In this document: in pieces, positions 1 through 7,628 of the stretch
Layout: every line of letters begins with the position of its first letter
Position numbering within the stretch: position 1 is the stretch's first letter
Source: Eubacterium sp. CAG:274
GTDB taxonomy: Bacteria > Bacillota > Clostridia > Lachnospirales > CAG-274
Reading direction: 5' to 3'
DNA: 29,234 bases
NCBI GenBank assembly: GCA_000432155.1
Contig: FR888502.1
Location: forward strand, 154,902-184,135
Translations under genes and position numbers: made by a program
Notes under the pieces: generated by a model
Told to the model about the DNA's origin: nothing
Database searches by the model: none
The model's input: the letters and a program-made list of their open reading frames with translations, nothing else

Positions 1-1221
1 GCCTTCTATAGCAATTTTTTCAGATTCTAAAGATTGAAGGCGCTCAAGCAAAGAATTAGTACCCAAACCTTTCTCAACAGCTTTGATAATATTATCTGTT
101 GCTTTTTTATTTTCCTGAAGCTTTTTATTGAAGTACGCAATATCATCTTTACGGGTACTATTTTCAGATTGAAGTATTAATATCTTATGAGAAATATCTT
201 TTAAAAGCGTAGGGTGCATTAAAAACTCAACGGTCTTTTTAACAACTAGGTTCTCTATATAATCAGCCTTTACGTGTGTCTTATTACAATGTCCCTTTTT
301 TCTGACAGTTTGACAATAATAATAGTGGAATTTTTTACCAGATTTTCCTGTACCACTCACACCGGTCATGAGCTTTTTGCAGTGGCCACAATATAGCTTG
401 CCCGCTAATAGATATTCAGCACGGGGCTGACGTTTTGATTTTCCCACACGTTTCTTCTCCTTTTCTTTTTGAGCTAGGTAAAAAGTTTCTTTAGAAATAA
501 TAGAAGGAATGCCACCTTCAATGCGAACACCCGCTGATTCATAGATACCTATGTATTTTTCATTTGATATAATGCGGTTAATACTATTCTTGTTAAAAGC
601 ATTGCCGCGACTTGTTTTAAGTCCTAAGCTATTAAGCCGACTACAAATTGTAGCGTTTGTTTCACCTGCGATATACATTTCAAAAATCGACTGAACAATT
701 TTAGCCCCTTCAGGGTCAATTTCAAAAGTATTATCCTTTGAAGCACAATAGCCTAAAGGAATAGTATTTCCTATTATCTTACATTTTAATGCACTTTCGT
801 GCAATCCTCTTTTAATTTTTTGCGAGAGTTCAGCTGAATAGTATTCTGCTAAGCCTTCCATTAAAGACTCAAGAATAATACCCTCAGGTCCATCAGGAAT
901 TGTTTCAGCAGCATAATAGATTTTTATACCATTTATTTTAAGTTGTCTTTTGTAGATAGCACTATCATATTTGTTACGCGCAAATCTGTCGGTTTTGTAG
1001 ACTACAACAGCGTCGAATTTCTTCTTTTTGCTATCAGCAATAAGTCGTTGAAATTCAGGGCGCTCATCTGTTTTACCTGAAATATGCTTGTCCGCATATA
1101 TTTCAGTAATGGTAAGGCCATGCTGTTTACAGTAATCTGTGCACACCCTGATTTGCCCTTCAATGCTTTGGTCTGTTTGGCGAGGCCCGGCGCTATATCT
1201 AGCATATAAAGCAGTTCTCAT
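1..1221 (-). CDS. Large serine recombinase (phage integrase), 3' end cut by the window
   Basis: Site-specific integrase that would insert and excise the prophage by a serine-phosphodiester intermediate. The N-terminal resolvase domain (about residues 1-145) starts MRTALYARYS, with the likely nucleophile Ser10, and has the family segment YKTDRFARN near residue 75. A Recombinase domain follows (about 160-260). Next comes a zinc ribbon (about 272-320; CGHC pair and later Cys), then a charged coiled coil running off the window. 407 residues are visible; the family is usually 450-550, so the end is missing. The start is ATG at 1221-1219, with a strong GAAGGAGGT upstream in the 25-base gap after the HNH gene. 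It is the last visible gene of the lysogeny operon. attL should lie beyond base 1. Confidence 0.96.
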   Translation of the reverse strand, partial: MRTALYARYSAGPRQTDQSIEGQIRVCTDYCKQHGLTITEIYADKHISGKTDERPEFQRLIADSKKKKFDAVVVYKTDRFARNKYDSAIYKRQLKINGIKIYYAAETIPDGPEGIILESLMEGLAEYYSAELSQKIKRGLHESALKCKIIGNTIPLGYCASKDNTFEIDPEGAKIVQSIFEMYIAGETNATICSRLNSLGLKTSRGNAFNKNSINRIISNEKYIGIYESAGVRIEGGIPSIISKETFYLAQKEKEKKRVGKSKRQPRAEYLLAGKLYCGHCKKLMTGVSGTGKSGKKFHYYYCQTVRKKGHCNKTHVKADYIENLVVKKTVEFLMHPTLLKDISHKILILQSENSTRKDDIAYFNKKLQENKKATDNIIKAVEKGLGTNSLLERLQSLESEKIAIEG

Positions 1222-1246
1222 AATTAACCTCCTTCTTATTTAAAAA

Positions 1247-2005
1247 TTATAATTGCTTAAATACAATGTCATTATGATATTCCAAGTATTCAGGCAATGG
1301 GTAACAATCTCTTGGTAATATTATTTTATTACCTTCAAGATTAATAATTAAATTTTTTGTAAATGTATTATAATCATATTTCTTAACTAGGTTTGATACC
1401 AATATCCTATAGTCTTTAGTTATTGTAATAAGCCCTTTGTCAAAAGCGTTATCATAAAGAACATTAAGCAAAAGACCATTGCGCGGGTCTGTGCGTTCAT
1501 TTGTATTTTTACATTTATTGAATGGTTTAATATGGCTGGCCCTTAGTAGTGTTGAAATTTCCATACCTGAAATACAGCATTTACTATTATATGCGGCTTC
1601 AACATATTTTCTAAAGGCCTTTCTCTCTAGGTTAACTTTGCTACGGTCAGTAAGGCTTGAAAGTTTTTTTGCTCCTTTTTCAGGAGTACCGTCGAATATA
1701 TTAAGCTTTGTAATATTCTCAGCTTCGGTACTTAAATTACCCCAATCATTTTTAAATTGCTCAAATATTTGCTTATCAGTTTTGGCAACATGAGAAAGAC
1801 CTTTTTTACCATTTTTATTTGCCAAAGGGTCTAAATATTGAAAGTTTCGCATACGCATTGTGAATGAAGCTACTGATTTATTACAAAGTTCAGCTACTTG
1901 TTTTATTAATTTATTATTAGGGTTTATTTTATTGAGCGGTGTAATGCAGTAAAGAGCATAAGCTACTATAATATCCTCTTTGAGCCATAAATTTTTTACA
2001 CTCAT
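1247..2005 (-). CDS. HNH endonuclease (HNH_2 type) in the lysogeny operon
   Basis: 252-residue predicted DNA endonuclease. The C-terminal half has the HNH_2 core: C-x2-SG near residue 144, RASHIKPF (first His) near 155, RNGLLLN (Asn) near 175 and YDNAFDKGLI near 184. The last catalytic position is not an obvious His (Tyr or Asp there), a variation I believe occurs in related proteins. The N-terminal 80 residues form the helical specificity-like domain often seen ahead of this nuclease in putative restriction enzymes. ATG at 2005-2003 overlaps the repressor stop as TAATG, with GAGGAGG upstream, so it should be translationally coupled to the repressor and expressed in the lysogen. A defence or superinfection-exclusion role is inferred from this position; a homing-type role is also possible. 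Confidence 0.85.
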   Translation of the reverse strand: MSVKNLWLKEDIIVAYALYCITPLNKINPNNKLIKQVAELCNKSVASFTMRMRNFQYLDPLANKNGKKGLSHVAKTDKQIFEQFKNDWGNLSTEAENITKLNIFDGTPEKGAKKLSSLTDRSKVNLERKAFRKYVEAAYNSKCCISGMEISTLLRASHIKPFNKCKNTNERTDPRNGLLLNVLYDNAFDKGLITITKDYRILVSNLVKKYDYNTFTKNLIINLEGNKIILPRDCYPLPEYLEYHNDIVFKQL

Positions 2006-2400
2006 TATTGAGCCTCCTCAAGGCGCATAGCTGTCATAAGAAGTTCTATACGACCTTTAACATCGAGCGAGTTATAAATACGCAAGAGCTCTATTTCTTC
2101 TTTTGAGAGTGTTCTTTCGGAGTTTTTATTAATTATGGTACCAGAATTTTGACCAATAATACCGTTATTAGTATGTACACGTACAGCATTAGATGTCCAA
2201 CCCATTAAATATTCCGGGGAAGTGCATAGTGCATCCGCTAATTTTTCAATCGTCGGCCTGCGTAAGTTAAGTGTGACACCTGTTTCATATTTATTTATGG
2301 TGGCCTTAGATACACCAATTTTTTTACCAAGGTCTTCTTGTGTCATATCTAAAGCTCTGCGACGTTCTCTTATTCTAAATCCAGTATCTGTATTGTTCAT
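2005..2400 (-). CDS. XRE-family phage repressor (CI-like, no peptidase domain)
   Basis: 131-residue DNA-binding repressor expected to hold the lysogenic state. An HTH_3/XRE fold covers about residues 8-66 (RIRERRRALDMTQEDLGKKI then GVSKATINKYE). A linker carries a GIIGQNSGTIINKN segment (about 80-93) of the kind seen between the two domains of some clostridial phage repressors. The C-terminal helices (ELLRIYNSLDVKGRIELL) probably dimerise. There is no S24 peptidase, so induction would not use LexA-type self-cleavage; an antirepressor or host protease is more likely. It is divergent from the early genes and heads the repressor-HNH-integrase operon. Confidence 0.93.
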   Translation of the reverse strand: MNNTDTGFRIRERRRALDMTQEDLGKKIGVSKATINKYETGVTLNLRRPTIEKLADALCTSPEYLMGWTSNAVRVHTNNGIIGQNSGTIINKNSERTLSKEEIELLRIYNSLDVKGRIELLMTAMRLEEAQ

Positions 2401-2444
2401 ATTTAATTACCCCCAAAAGTGATTAAAATCTAATTTCTACCTTA

Positions 2445-2473
2445 ATTATAGCGTATATAGCGAAAAAAATAAA
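2445..2473 (-). promoter_or_regulatory. Probable repressor promoter with overlapping direct repeat
   Basis: On the minus strand a perfect TATAAT lies at 2450-2445. A weak A/T-only -35 (TTTATT) sits 17 bases upstream at 2473-2468, within an A/T-rich stretch that could act as an UP element. A direct repeat TATAGCG occurs at 2447-2453 and 2456-2462 (plus strand), touching the -10, so it could be a binding site for the repressor or the Cro-like protein. The -10 is convincing; the -35 is weak. Confidence 0.5.
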
Positions 2474-2500
2474 TAAATTTTTGAAATTTTTTAAAAAAAA

Positions 2501-2547
2501 CTATTTACAAATGAAATGTTTTGCGTTAATATAAATATCGTAAATAG
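2501..2547. repeat. Inverted repeat around the early promoter (candidate operator)
   Basis: CTATTTAC at 2501-2508 and its exact reverse complement GTAAATAG at 2540-2547 bracket the early promoter. The left arm overlaps the -35 and the right arm lies just past the expected start of transcription. Two arms 31 bases apart suit two repressor dimers, or a loop, closing the promoter. That they are operators is inferred from position. Confidence 0.45.
2504..2532 (+). promoter_or_regulatory. Probable early (lytic) promoter
   Basis: TTTACA at 2504-2509 and TAATAT at 2527-2532 are separated by 17 bases, in the divergent gap between repressor and Cro-like gene. TATAAA at 2530-2535 is an alternative -10 with a long spacer. 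The promoter would drive the whole early operon from 2598. Confidence 0.55.
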
Positions 2548-2559
2548 AAACAAAATAAC

Positions 2560-2583
2560 CTATAAAGCTATTTTTGTTTATAG
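2560..2583 (+). promoter_or_regulatory. Small 5'-leader hairpin ahead of the cro RBS
   Basis: CTATAAA (2560-2566) pairs exactly with TTTATAG (2577-2583) around a 10-base loop. The RBS GAAAGGAGG (2583-2591) follows immediately. Being only A/T pairs plus one G-C, it is a weak RNA hairpin; it may instead be a further DNA operator. Confidence 0.3.
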
Positions 2584-2597
2584 AAAGGAGGATAAAA

Positions 2598-2819
2598 ATG
2601 AATAAGACTTTATTAGCAAGCGTTATGGTTAAAAATAAAGATACTCAGTCGACTTTGGCTTCTGCTATGGGCCTTAGTCTTTCAAGACTTAACGCTAAGA
2701 TTAATGAGCGCGATGACGCAGCTTTCACTCAAAGCGAAATGGCTTTTATTATAAATAGATATAAGTTATCCAGTGATGAAGCAATGTCTATTTTTTTTAG
2801 CTCATTGGTAGCGAGTTAA
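2598..2819 (+). CDS. Cro-like small HTH regulator (DUF739-like)
   Basis: 73-residue first gene of the early operon, divergent from the repressor. It has the short helical pattern of DUF739/Cro-like phage regulators: QSTLASAMGLSLSRLNAKIN (about residues 17-36) reads as the helix-turn-helix, followed by FTQSEMAFI and a LSSDEAMSIFF tail. It probably competes with the repressor at the operators between 2440 and 2547. I chose ATG 2598 because AAAGGAGG lies 6-7 bases upstream; an earlier in-frame TTG at 2574 would start inside the leader hairpin and has no RBS. Confidence 0.8.
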   Translation: MNKTLLASVMVKNKDTQSTLASAMGLSLSRLNAKINERDDAAFTQSEMAFIINRYKLSSDEAMSIFFSSLVAS

Positions 2820-2837
2820 GATACTTAATTAAACTAT

Positions 2838-2999
2838 ATGGAAACTAACCAAGTTCAGATTAACGCTGAGATTGAGAGGCATTCTCTTATACAGCTACTG
2901 AGTGAAGCAAATGATTTTTATAGCATAGCAGAAAATCGGCAACGTTTTGAAAATTGGAAAAAATATAAGGAGGATAAAGAACTATGCAAATTACGTTAA
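2838..2999 (+). CDS. Small hypothetical protein, 53 aa
   Basis: Open frame of 53 codons starting METNQVQINAEIERH and ending KEDKELCKLR. The composition is protein-like and charged, with predicted helices (HSLIQLLSEANDFYSIAENR). It fills an otherwise empty gap between the Cro-like gene and the next gene, and overlaps that gene by 16 bases, so the RBS of the next gene lies inside it. No Shine-Dalgarno is visible before the ATG, which is the main doubt. I do not recognise a family. Confidence 0.5.
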   Translation: METNQVQINAEIERHSLIQLLSEANDFYSIAENRQRFENWKKYKEDKELCKLR

Positions 3000-3349
3000 C
3001 ACTTGATTTAACAGAAGATAATCTTAATAAACTTAAAGTCTTTTGCGATGATACTAAATCTACAAAAACAGCAGTAAAAAAAACGGTGACTGTAAAAACG
3101 GAAAATTCTAAGGTGGCTGCTCAAGCAAAAGCAGAAGAAAAAATAGAAGATAAAGAGAAAATTAATACAGAGCTAAATACAAAGATAAGTAAGACAGATG
3201 TTAGAGCAGTGGCTTTAAAAATCTCAAAGGCTGGTAAGTCTGATGAGTTAAGAGAAATATTTAGTAAATTCGGTGCTAAAAACCTTAAAGGTATAGATGA
3301 AGCCGATTATGAAGCTTTAATGAGAGAGCTGGTGGCTGTTGATGTCTAA
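2984..3349 (+). CDS. Early phage protein of the DUF2800 module, 121 aa
   Basis: Conserved-looking early protein, function unknown. Residues 1-25 form an ITLTLDLTEDNL strand-helix. A long Lys/Glu/Ala-rich, probably disordered linker follows (about 30-70). A C-terminal domain of about 45 residues (KTDVRAVALKISKAGKSDEL, then FSKFGAKNLKGID) resembles a segment seen in many Firmicutes phage proteins next to DUF2800, sometimes mislabelled rRNA biogenesis protein Rrp5. A strong AAGGAGG precedes ATG 2984. Its stop overlaps the next start by 8 bases, suggesting translational coupling. It may be a scaffold or adaptor for the nuclease; that is a guess. Confidence 0.75.
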   Translation: MQITLTLDLTEDNLNKLKVFCDDTKSTKTAVKKTVTVKTENSKVAAQAKAEEKIEDKEKINTELNTKISKTDVRAVALKISKAGKSDELREIFSKFGAKNLKGIDEADYEALMRELVAVDV

Positions 3350-4514
3350 GCACGCATTACTGTCAGCAAGCGGGGCCGCAAGATGGCTTAAATGTACACC
3401 GAGTGCACGCCTTGAATTAAAATTTCCAAATGTTACTTCTGAATACGCTTTAGAAGGTACTCTTGCCCATTCTCTTGCCGAGCTTACCACAAGATATTGG
3501 CTGGGTGAAATTTCTGAGATGGATTTTGAAAATCAGCGTGATGCACTTGCTAAAAGCGAAGATGGTCAGAAGTTCTATAATAGCGAAATGCAGGAGCATG
3601 CGAATAACTATGCAAAGCTTATTTCTGGCAAGCTCAAAGAGTTACGAGAAACTTGTGCAGATGCTTTTGCAGAGCTTGAAGTTAAGGTTAATTTTTCAAA
3701 GTGGGTACCCGAAGGTTTTGGTACAAGTGATGGTGTTATTATTTCTGATGGTTGCCTTGAAATTATTGACCTTAAATATGGTAAGGGCTACCGCGTAGAC
3801 GCTGCTAATAATCCTCAAATGAGGCTATACGCATTAGGCGCTATTGAGTATTACGGCCCACTCTATGACATTACAAATGTCAAAATGACTATATATCAGC
3901 CTCGTCTTTCAGGTGTTCAGAGCACAGATGAAATTACTGTTGAGGAGCTCCTTAGTTGGGCAGAAAATGAGGTTAAGCCAAAAGCCAAACAAGCTTTTGC
4001 TGGTAAAGGCGAGTTTATGCCATCAGAAGAGGCTTGTAAGTTTTGTAGAGCTAAAGCTAAATGCAAAGCGCGTTATGAACAAAATCTTAAAATGTTTGAT
4101 GATGCGGAAGACCCTCTGCTTATTACACCCGAGCAGGCAGGTGCGGTTTTAGAAAAAGCGGCAGATATTAAGAGTTGGCTTAAAGACCTTGAGGACCTTG
4201 TGCAATCAGCTCTTCTCGAAGGAATTCCAATATCAGGCTGGAAAATAGTTGCCGGTCGTAGTAATAGAGCAATTTTGGATGAGAGTAAATTTGTTGAAGC
4301 GTTCATAGATGCTGGCTATAAAGAGGCCCAATTGTATGAAAAAAAGTTGTTGACCTTAACCCAACTTGAAAAAAAATTTGGGGCAAAGCATTTTGCTGAA
4401 ATCGCAGGAAATACAATAATAAAGCCCCAAGGCAAGCCAACATTAGTTCCTGAGTCCGATAAAAGACCGGCGCTAATGTTGGAGGATGCTATACTTACAG
4501 CTTTTGACGAATAG
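3342..4514 (+). CDS. DUF2800 RecB-like nuclease with probable 4Fe-4S cluster
   Basis: 390-residue PD-(D/E)XK nuclease of the DUF2800 family. RecB/Cas4-type motifs are visible in order: EGTLAH (His44), GTSD (Asp131), IIDLKYG (Asp144-x-Lys146) and QMRLY (Gln160-Tyr164). Four cysteines, C18 and C232-x2-C235-x5-C241, match the spacing of the AddB/Cas4 iron-sulphur staple, where one N-terminal Cys joins a distant C-terminal trio. It probably processes DNA ends during phage replication or recombination. I use ATG 3342 (TTG 3339 is adjacent); it overlaps the previous stop (3349), and its own RBS is weak, so coupling is likely. First large gene of the DUF2800-DUF2815-polymerase module. Confidence 0.88.
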   Translation: MSKHALLSASGAARWLKCTPSARLELKFPNVTSEYALEGTLAHSLAELTTRYWLGEISEMDFENQRDALAKSEDGQKFYNSEMQEHANNYAKLISGKLKELRETCADAFAELEVKVNFSKWVPEGFGTSDGVIISDGCLEIIDLKYGKGYRVDAANNPQMRLYALGAIEYYGPLYDITNVKMTIYQPRLSGVQSTDEITVEELLSWAENEVKPKAKQAFAGKGEFMPSEEACKFCRAKAKCKARYEQNLKMFDDAEDPLLITPEQAGAVLEKAADIKSWLKDLEDLVQSALLEGIPISGWKIVAGRSNRAILDESKFVEAFIDAGYKEAQLYEKKLLTLTQLEKKFGAKHFAEIAGNTIIKPQGKPTLVPESDKRPALMLEDAILTAFDE

Positions 4515-4529
4515 AAAGGATGAAAAAAA

Positions 4530-4727
4530 ATGCTTAAGTTACTAAACAAATATAAATGGTATATACCAATATTTATAATATCTATACTTCCTTACGATTT
4601 AGAAGTGAGAATATTAGCCTATATTGCACTTTGGACTCTATATGGTACATACTGTATAGGTCTTACGATTAAGTATAAAGGGCTAATTAGTACATATGAG
4701 AAGGACGAAAATGCCCTTAAAAAATAA
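4530..4727 (+). CDS. Small two-pass membrane protein, 65 aa
   Basis: 65 residues with two hydrophobic stretches: about 10-24 (WYIPIFIISILPY) and 29-50 (ILAYIALWTLYGTYCIGLTI). A charged tail ends DENALKK. AGAAAGGA lies about 10 bases before the ATG. It sits within the replication module but would lie in the membrane, so it may be an accessory (moron-like) gene or anchor replication to the membrane. No family recognised. Confidence 0.6.
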   Translation: MLKLLNKYKWYIPIFIISILPYDLEVRILAYIALWTLYGTYCIGLTIKYKGLISTYEKDENALKK

Positions 4728-4765
4728 AACAAATTTATTTTAATGTAGAAAGGAAACTAAAAATA

Positions 4766-5065
4766 ATGTCAAATATGGATGATTTTTTTAAAAGCGAAAT
4801 ACCAACAATGATACTCAATGCAATTGCGGAGACTGCTAAAAACTATAGCGCTAAGGAGCCTAATATTAACATTAAAGCTAAGCCCAATTATAAAATTCCT
4901 ACAGAAGATTTAGTGAAAAAATCTTCAGAACTTATTGGTAAAGAAGCTTGTAAGGCCGCTGATGATTTTGCAGCAAAATTATATTATACATATTCAAGTT
5001 TAATAAATGCTGGATTTTCTGTTACGCAAGCCTTTGAGTTAATAGGATATACTCTTATAGGTTAA
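4766..5065 (+). CDS. Hypothetical early protein, 99 aa
   Basis: Soluble, mostly helical 99-residue protein starting MSNMDDFFKSEIPTMILNAI. The C-terminal segment YSSLINAGFSVTQAFELI is a helix-turn-helix-like hairpin that recurs at the ends of many small Firmicutes phage proteins of unknown function. GAAAGGA lies 11 bases upstream of the ATG. It precedes the ssDNA-binding protein gene, so a replication-accessory role is plausible but unproven. Confidence 0.65.
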   Translation: MSNMDDFFKSEIPTMILNAIAETAKNYSAKEPNINIKAKPNYKIPTEDLVKKSSELIGKEACKAADDFAAKLYYTYSSLINAGFSVTQAFELIGYTLIG

Positions 5066-5099
5066 CAAATTATTTTATATTTAAAGGAGATTAAAAATT

Positions 5100-5657
5100 A
5101 TGAAGACACAGATTACAACAGGTAGAGTACGTTTAAGTTATTGCAATTTATTTGAACCAAAGGAACAGGATGGTAAGTTAACTTACAGCGTTACATTGCT
5201 TATCCCTAAAACTGATAAGGGTACCCTTCAGAAAATTAAGAACGCTATGGAAGAAGCTAAAAACGCATATCTTCAGAAGTATACAGGTAAGAAACTTCCT
5301 ACAGACCTCAAGCATACACTACACGATGGCGACGGTGAGAGACCTAACGGGGGCGAGTTTGGTCCTGAGTGTAAGGGTTGCTATGTTATGACAGTAAGCT
5401 CAAAGAACAGACCCGTGCTTGTATATAAAGATAAGACGCCTATTACAGATGTGCAGGAATTATACTCAGGTTGCTATGGTCGCGCAATTCTTAACTTCTA
5501 TGTGTATGATACAAATGGTAATAAGGGTCTTACTGCAGGGCTTAATGGGGTTATGAAGTTGTCTGACGGTGAGCCATTGAGTGGCGGCGTTGTTACAGAT
5601 GCTGACTGGGATGATGATTGGGAAGATGATGAAGAGGATGATTTACTCGACTTCTAA
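5100..5657 (+). CDS. DUF2815 single-stranded DNA-binding protein
   Basis: 185-residue protein of the DUF2815 family, regarded as an OB-fold ssDNA-binding protein of the T7 gp2.5 type. The N-terminal strand pattern (TTGRVRLSYCNLFEPK) and the KLTYSVTLLIPK segment are typical. The central part holds PNGGEFGPECKGCYVMTVSS. The extreme C-terminus is strongly acidic (DADWDDDWEDDEEDDLLDF), the usual protein-interaction tail that recruits the polymerase and nucleases. AAAGGAG stands 10 bases before the ATG, and the polymerase gene follows at once. Confidence 0.9.
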   Translation: MKTQITTGRVRLSYCNLFEPKEQDGKLTYSVTLLIPKTDKGTLQKIKNAMEEAKNAYLQKYTGKKLPTDLKHTLHDGDGERPNGGEFGPECKGCYVMTVSSKNRPVLVYKDKTPITDVQELYSGCYGRAILNFYVYDTNGNKGLTAGLNGVMKLSDGEPLSGGVVTDADWDDDWEDDEEDDLLDF

Positions 5658-5678
5658 TACATGAAGGAGATTATAGCT

Positions 5679-7622
5679 ATGAAAACACTTGCGATTGATA
5701 TAGAAACCTACAGTTCTGTATCACTACAGAAGTGTGGCGTATATGCCTATGCTGAGAGTTTAGACTTTGAGATTTTGCTTTTTGGATATGCTTTTGATGA
5801 AGAGCCTGTTAATGTAATTGACTTGACGATTGATGAATTACCTAAGGATATAGAAGAAGCAATTTATGACCCTAATATTTTGAAAACCGCTTTCAATGCT
5901 TCTTTCGAGCGTACTTGTTTATCTGCATATTTTGGCAGGCAGACACCACCTGAGCAATGGAGTTGCACAGCCGTTATGGCAAGAGAACTTGGTCTTCCGA
6001 GTTCTCTTGAAGCTGTTGGTGCCGTTTTAGGGTTGCCAGCGGATAAGCAAAAATCAAGCACTGGTAAAGCTTTGATAAGGTATTTTTCAATCCCTTGCAA
6101 GCCTACTAAAGTTAATGGACAGCGTACACGTAATTTACCCGAGCACGATATGGCTCGTTGGAACTTATATAAAGAATACAACGGTCAAGATGTTATAGCT
6201 GAGAGAGCTATCAGAAAAAAGCTTTCAAGGTTTAATATGACAGATACGGAGCAGGCTTTATGGGTACACGACCAGCATATAAATGACAGAGGTGTCAGAA
6301 TTGATAGAGTCTTTGCTAAACAAGCAGTTGAGATTGATAAAGTTATTAAAGATAGATTGTTTCAAGAAGCTAAGAAAATTACAGGACTTGAAAACCCTAA
6401 GAGTACTTCTCAGCTTAAAGAATGGATAGAGAATAAAGCAGGTATAGAGGTTGAAAGTCTTAATAAAAAGAATATTCAGGCTGTCAGAGATGACGCGGCA
6501 ATGGCTATTGTAGATAAGGTGCTTGACATTAGGGCAGGGCTTTCAAAGACGTCTACTGAAAAATATAATGCTATGTTGCGTACAGTTGGTACTGACGGAA
6601 GAATTAGAGGATTAACTCAGTTCTATGGTGCCAGTCGTACAGGTCGTTGGGCAGGGCGCTTGGTGCAGATGCAGAACTTACCTCAAAATAAGATGCCTGA
6701 CAGAGACCTTGATATTGCAAGGCAACTTGTACGCTCAGGTGACATTGGTACACTAGAGATGTGCTTTGATGATGTTTCTGGAACATTATCTCAGTTGATA
6801 CGTACTGCTTTTATACCTAAGTTAGGCTGTCGTTTTATCGTCGCCGATTTTTCAGCCATTGAGGCGAGAGTGCTTGCTTGGTTAGCTAATGAGAGCTGGC
6901 GCATGGAAGTGTTTAATACCCACGGTAAAATATATGAGTCTTCAGCAGAACAGATGTTTCATTTACCACCAGGCAGCGTAAAAAAAGGAAATCCTATGCG
7001 ACAAAAAGGGAAAATCGCTGAGCTTGCCCTCGGTTATGGCGGCAGTGTTGGTGCTCTTAAGTCAATGGGTGCACTTGATATGGGTATTGAGGAGTCTGAA
7101 CTTAAGCCATTAGTAAATAGCTGGCGTGCTGCAAATCCTGCCATAACAAAGCTTTGGTGGGATACAGATGCTGCCGCTAGAAGAACTATTCAGACACAGG
7201 AACCCACAATACTTCCACACGGAATGGGTTTTTATAAAAAAGGTCCTTTACTTAAACTTGTATTGCCTAATGGTCGTGAGCTTAGCTATGCAAAGCCTGC
7301 GATTATTGATGGCAATATTACTTATGAAGGAACACTTCAAACCTCCGGGGCTTGGGGACGTATTGAGTCGTATGGACCTAAGCTTGTTGAGAACATGGTG
7401 CAGGCTACCGCGAGAGATTGTCTTGCTATGGCAATAGACAGACTGGAAAAAGCTGGTTTTCCTGTAGTATTTCACGTGCACGATGAAGTTATATGTGAAG
7501 TACCTATCGGTGTAAGCTCAGCGAAGGAACTTGGCGCAATTATGTCAGAGACTATTGATTGGGCCAAAGAATTACCTTTAAGGGCAGACGCCTATGAATG
7601 TGAATACTATCGAAAGGATTGA
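5679..7622 (+). CDS. Family A DNA polymerase with 3'-5' exonuclease
   Basis: 647-residue replicative polymerase. The N-terminal DnaQ-like exonuclease has Exo I DIE (Asp7, Glu9), Exo II AFNASFE near 75 and Exo III YNGQD near 168, so proofreading looks intact. The polymerase domain has motif A VADFSAIEA (Asp390), motif B R441-x3-K445-x7-Y453-G and motif C HDE (His601-Asp602-Glu603). The position equivalent to E. coli Pol I Phe762 is Leu449. I chose ATG 5679 because the earlier ATG at 5661 overlaps the Shine-Dalgarno AAGGAG that serves 5679. It lacks the 5'-nuclease domain of host Pol I, as usual for phage enzymes. Confidence 0.95.
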   Translation: MKTLAIDIETYSSVSLQKCGVYAYAESLDFEILLFGYAFDEEPVNVIDLTIDELPKDIEEAIYDPNILKTAFNASFERTCLSAYFGRQTPPEQWSCTAVMARELGLPSSLEAVGAVLGLPADKQKSSTGKALIRYFSIPCKPTKVNGQRTRNLPEHDMARWNLYKEYNGQDVIAERAIRKKLSRFNMTDTEQALWVHDQHINDRGVRIDRVFAKQAVEIDKVIKDRLFQEAKKITGLENPKSTSQLKEWIENKAGIEVESLNKKNIQAVRDDAAMAIVDKVLDIRAGLSKTSTEKYNAMLRTVGTDGRIRGLTQFYGASRTGRWAGRLVQMQNLPQNKMPDRDLDIARQLVRSGDIGTLEMCFDDVSGTLSQLIRTAFIPKLGCRFIVADFSAIEARVLAWLANESWRMEVFNTHGKIYESSAEQMFHLPPGSVKKGNPMRQKGKIAELALGYGGSVGALKSMGALDMGIEESELKPLVNSWRAANPAITKLWWDTDAAARRTIQTQEPTILPHGMGFYKKGPLLKLVLPNGRELSYAKPAIIDGNITYEGTLQTSGAWGRIESYGPKLVENMVQATARDCLAMAIDRLEKAGFPVVFHVHDEVICEVPIGVSSAKELGAIMSETIDWAKELPLRADAYECEYYRKD

Positions 7623-7628
7623 TATTTT

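Noticed and set aside
1..1221. Phage attachment site (attL) in the window
   Set aside because: The integrase gene runs off the left edge and no core repeat with the other end can be compared, so no att site can be supported.
1479..1793. 104-codon plus-strand open frame
   Set aside because: Antisense to the HNH endonuclease core, where conserved motifs define the minus strand as coding.
1595..1830. Frameshift or damage in the HNH gene
   Set aside because: The frame is intact from RBS to stop and both domains are complete; only the last catalytic residue is non-canonical.
2574..2597. Longer N-terminus of the Cro-like protein from TTG 2574
   Set aside because: The start falls in the leader hairpin with no RBS, and AAAGGAGG is ideally placed for ATG 2598.
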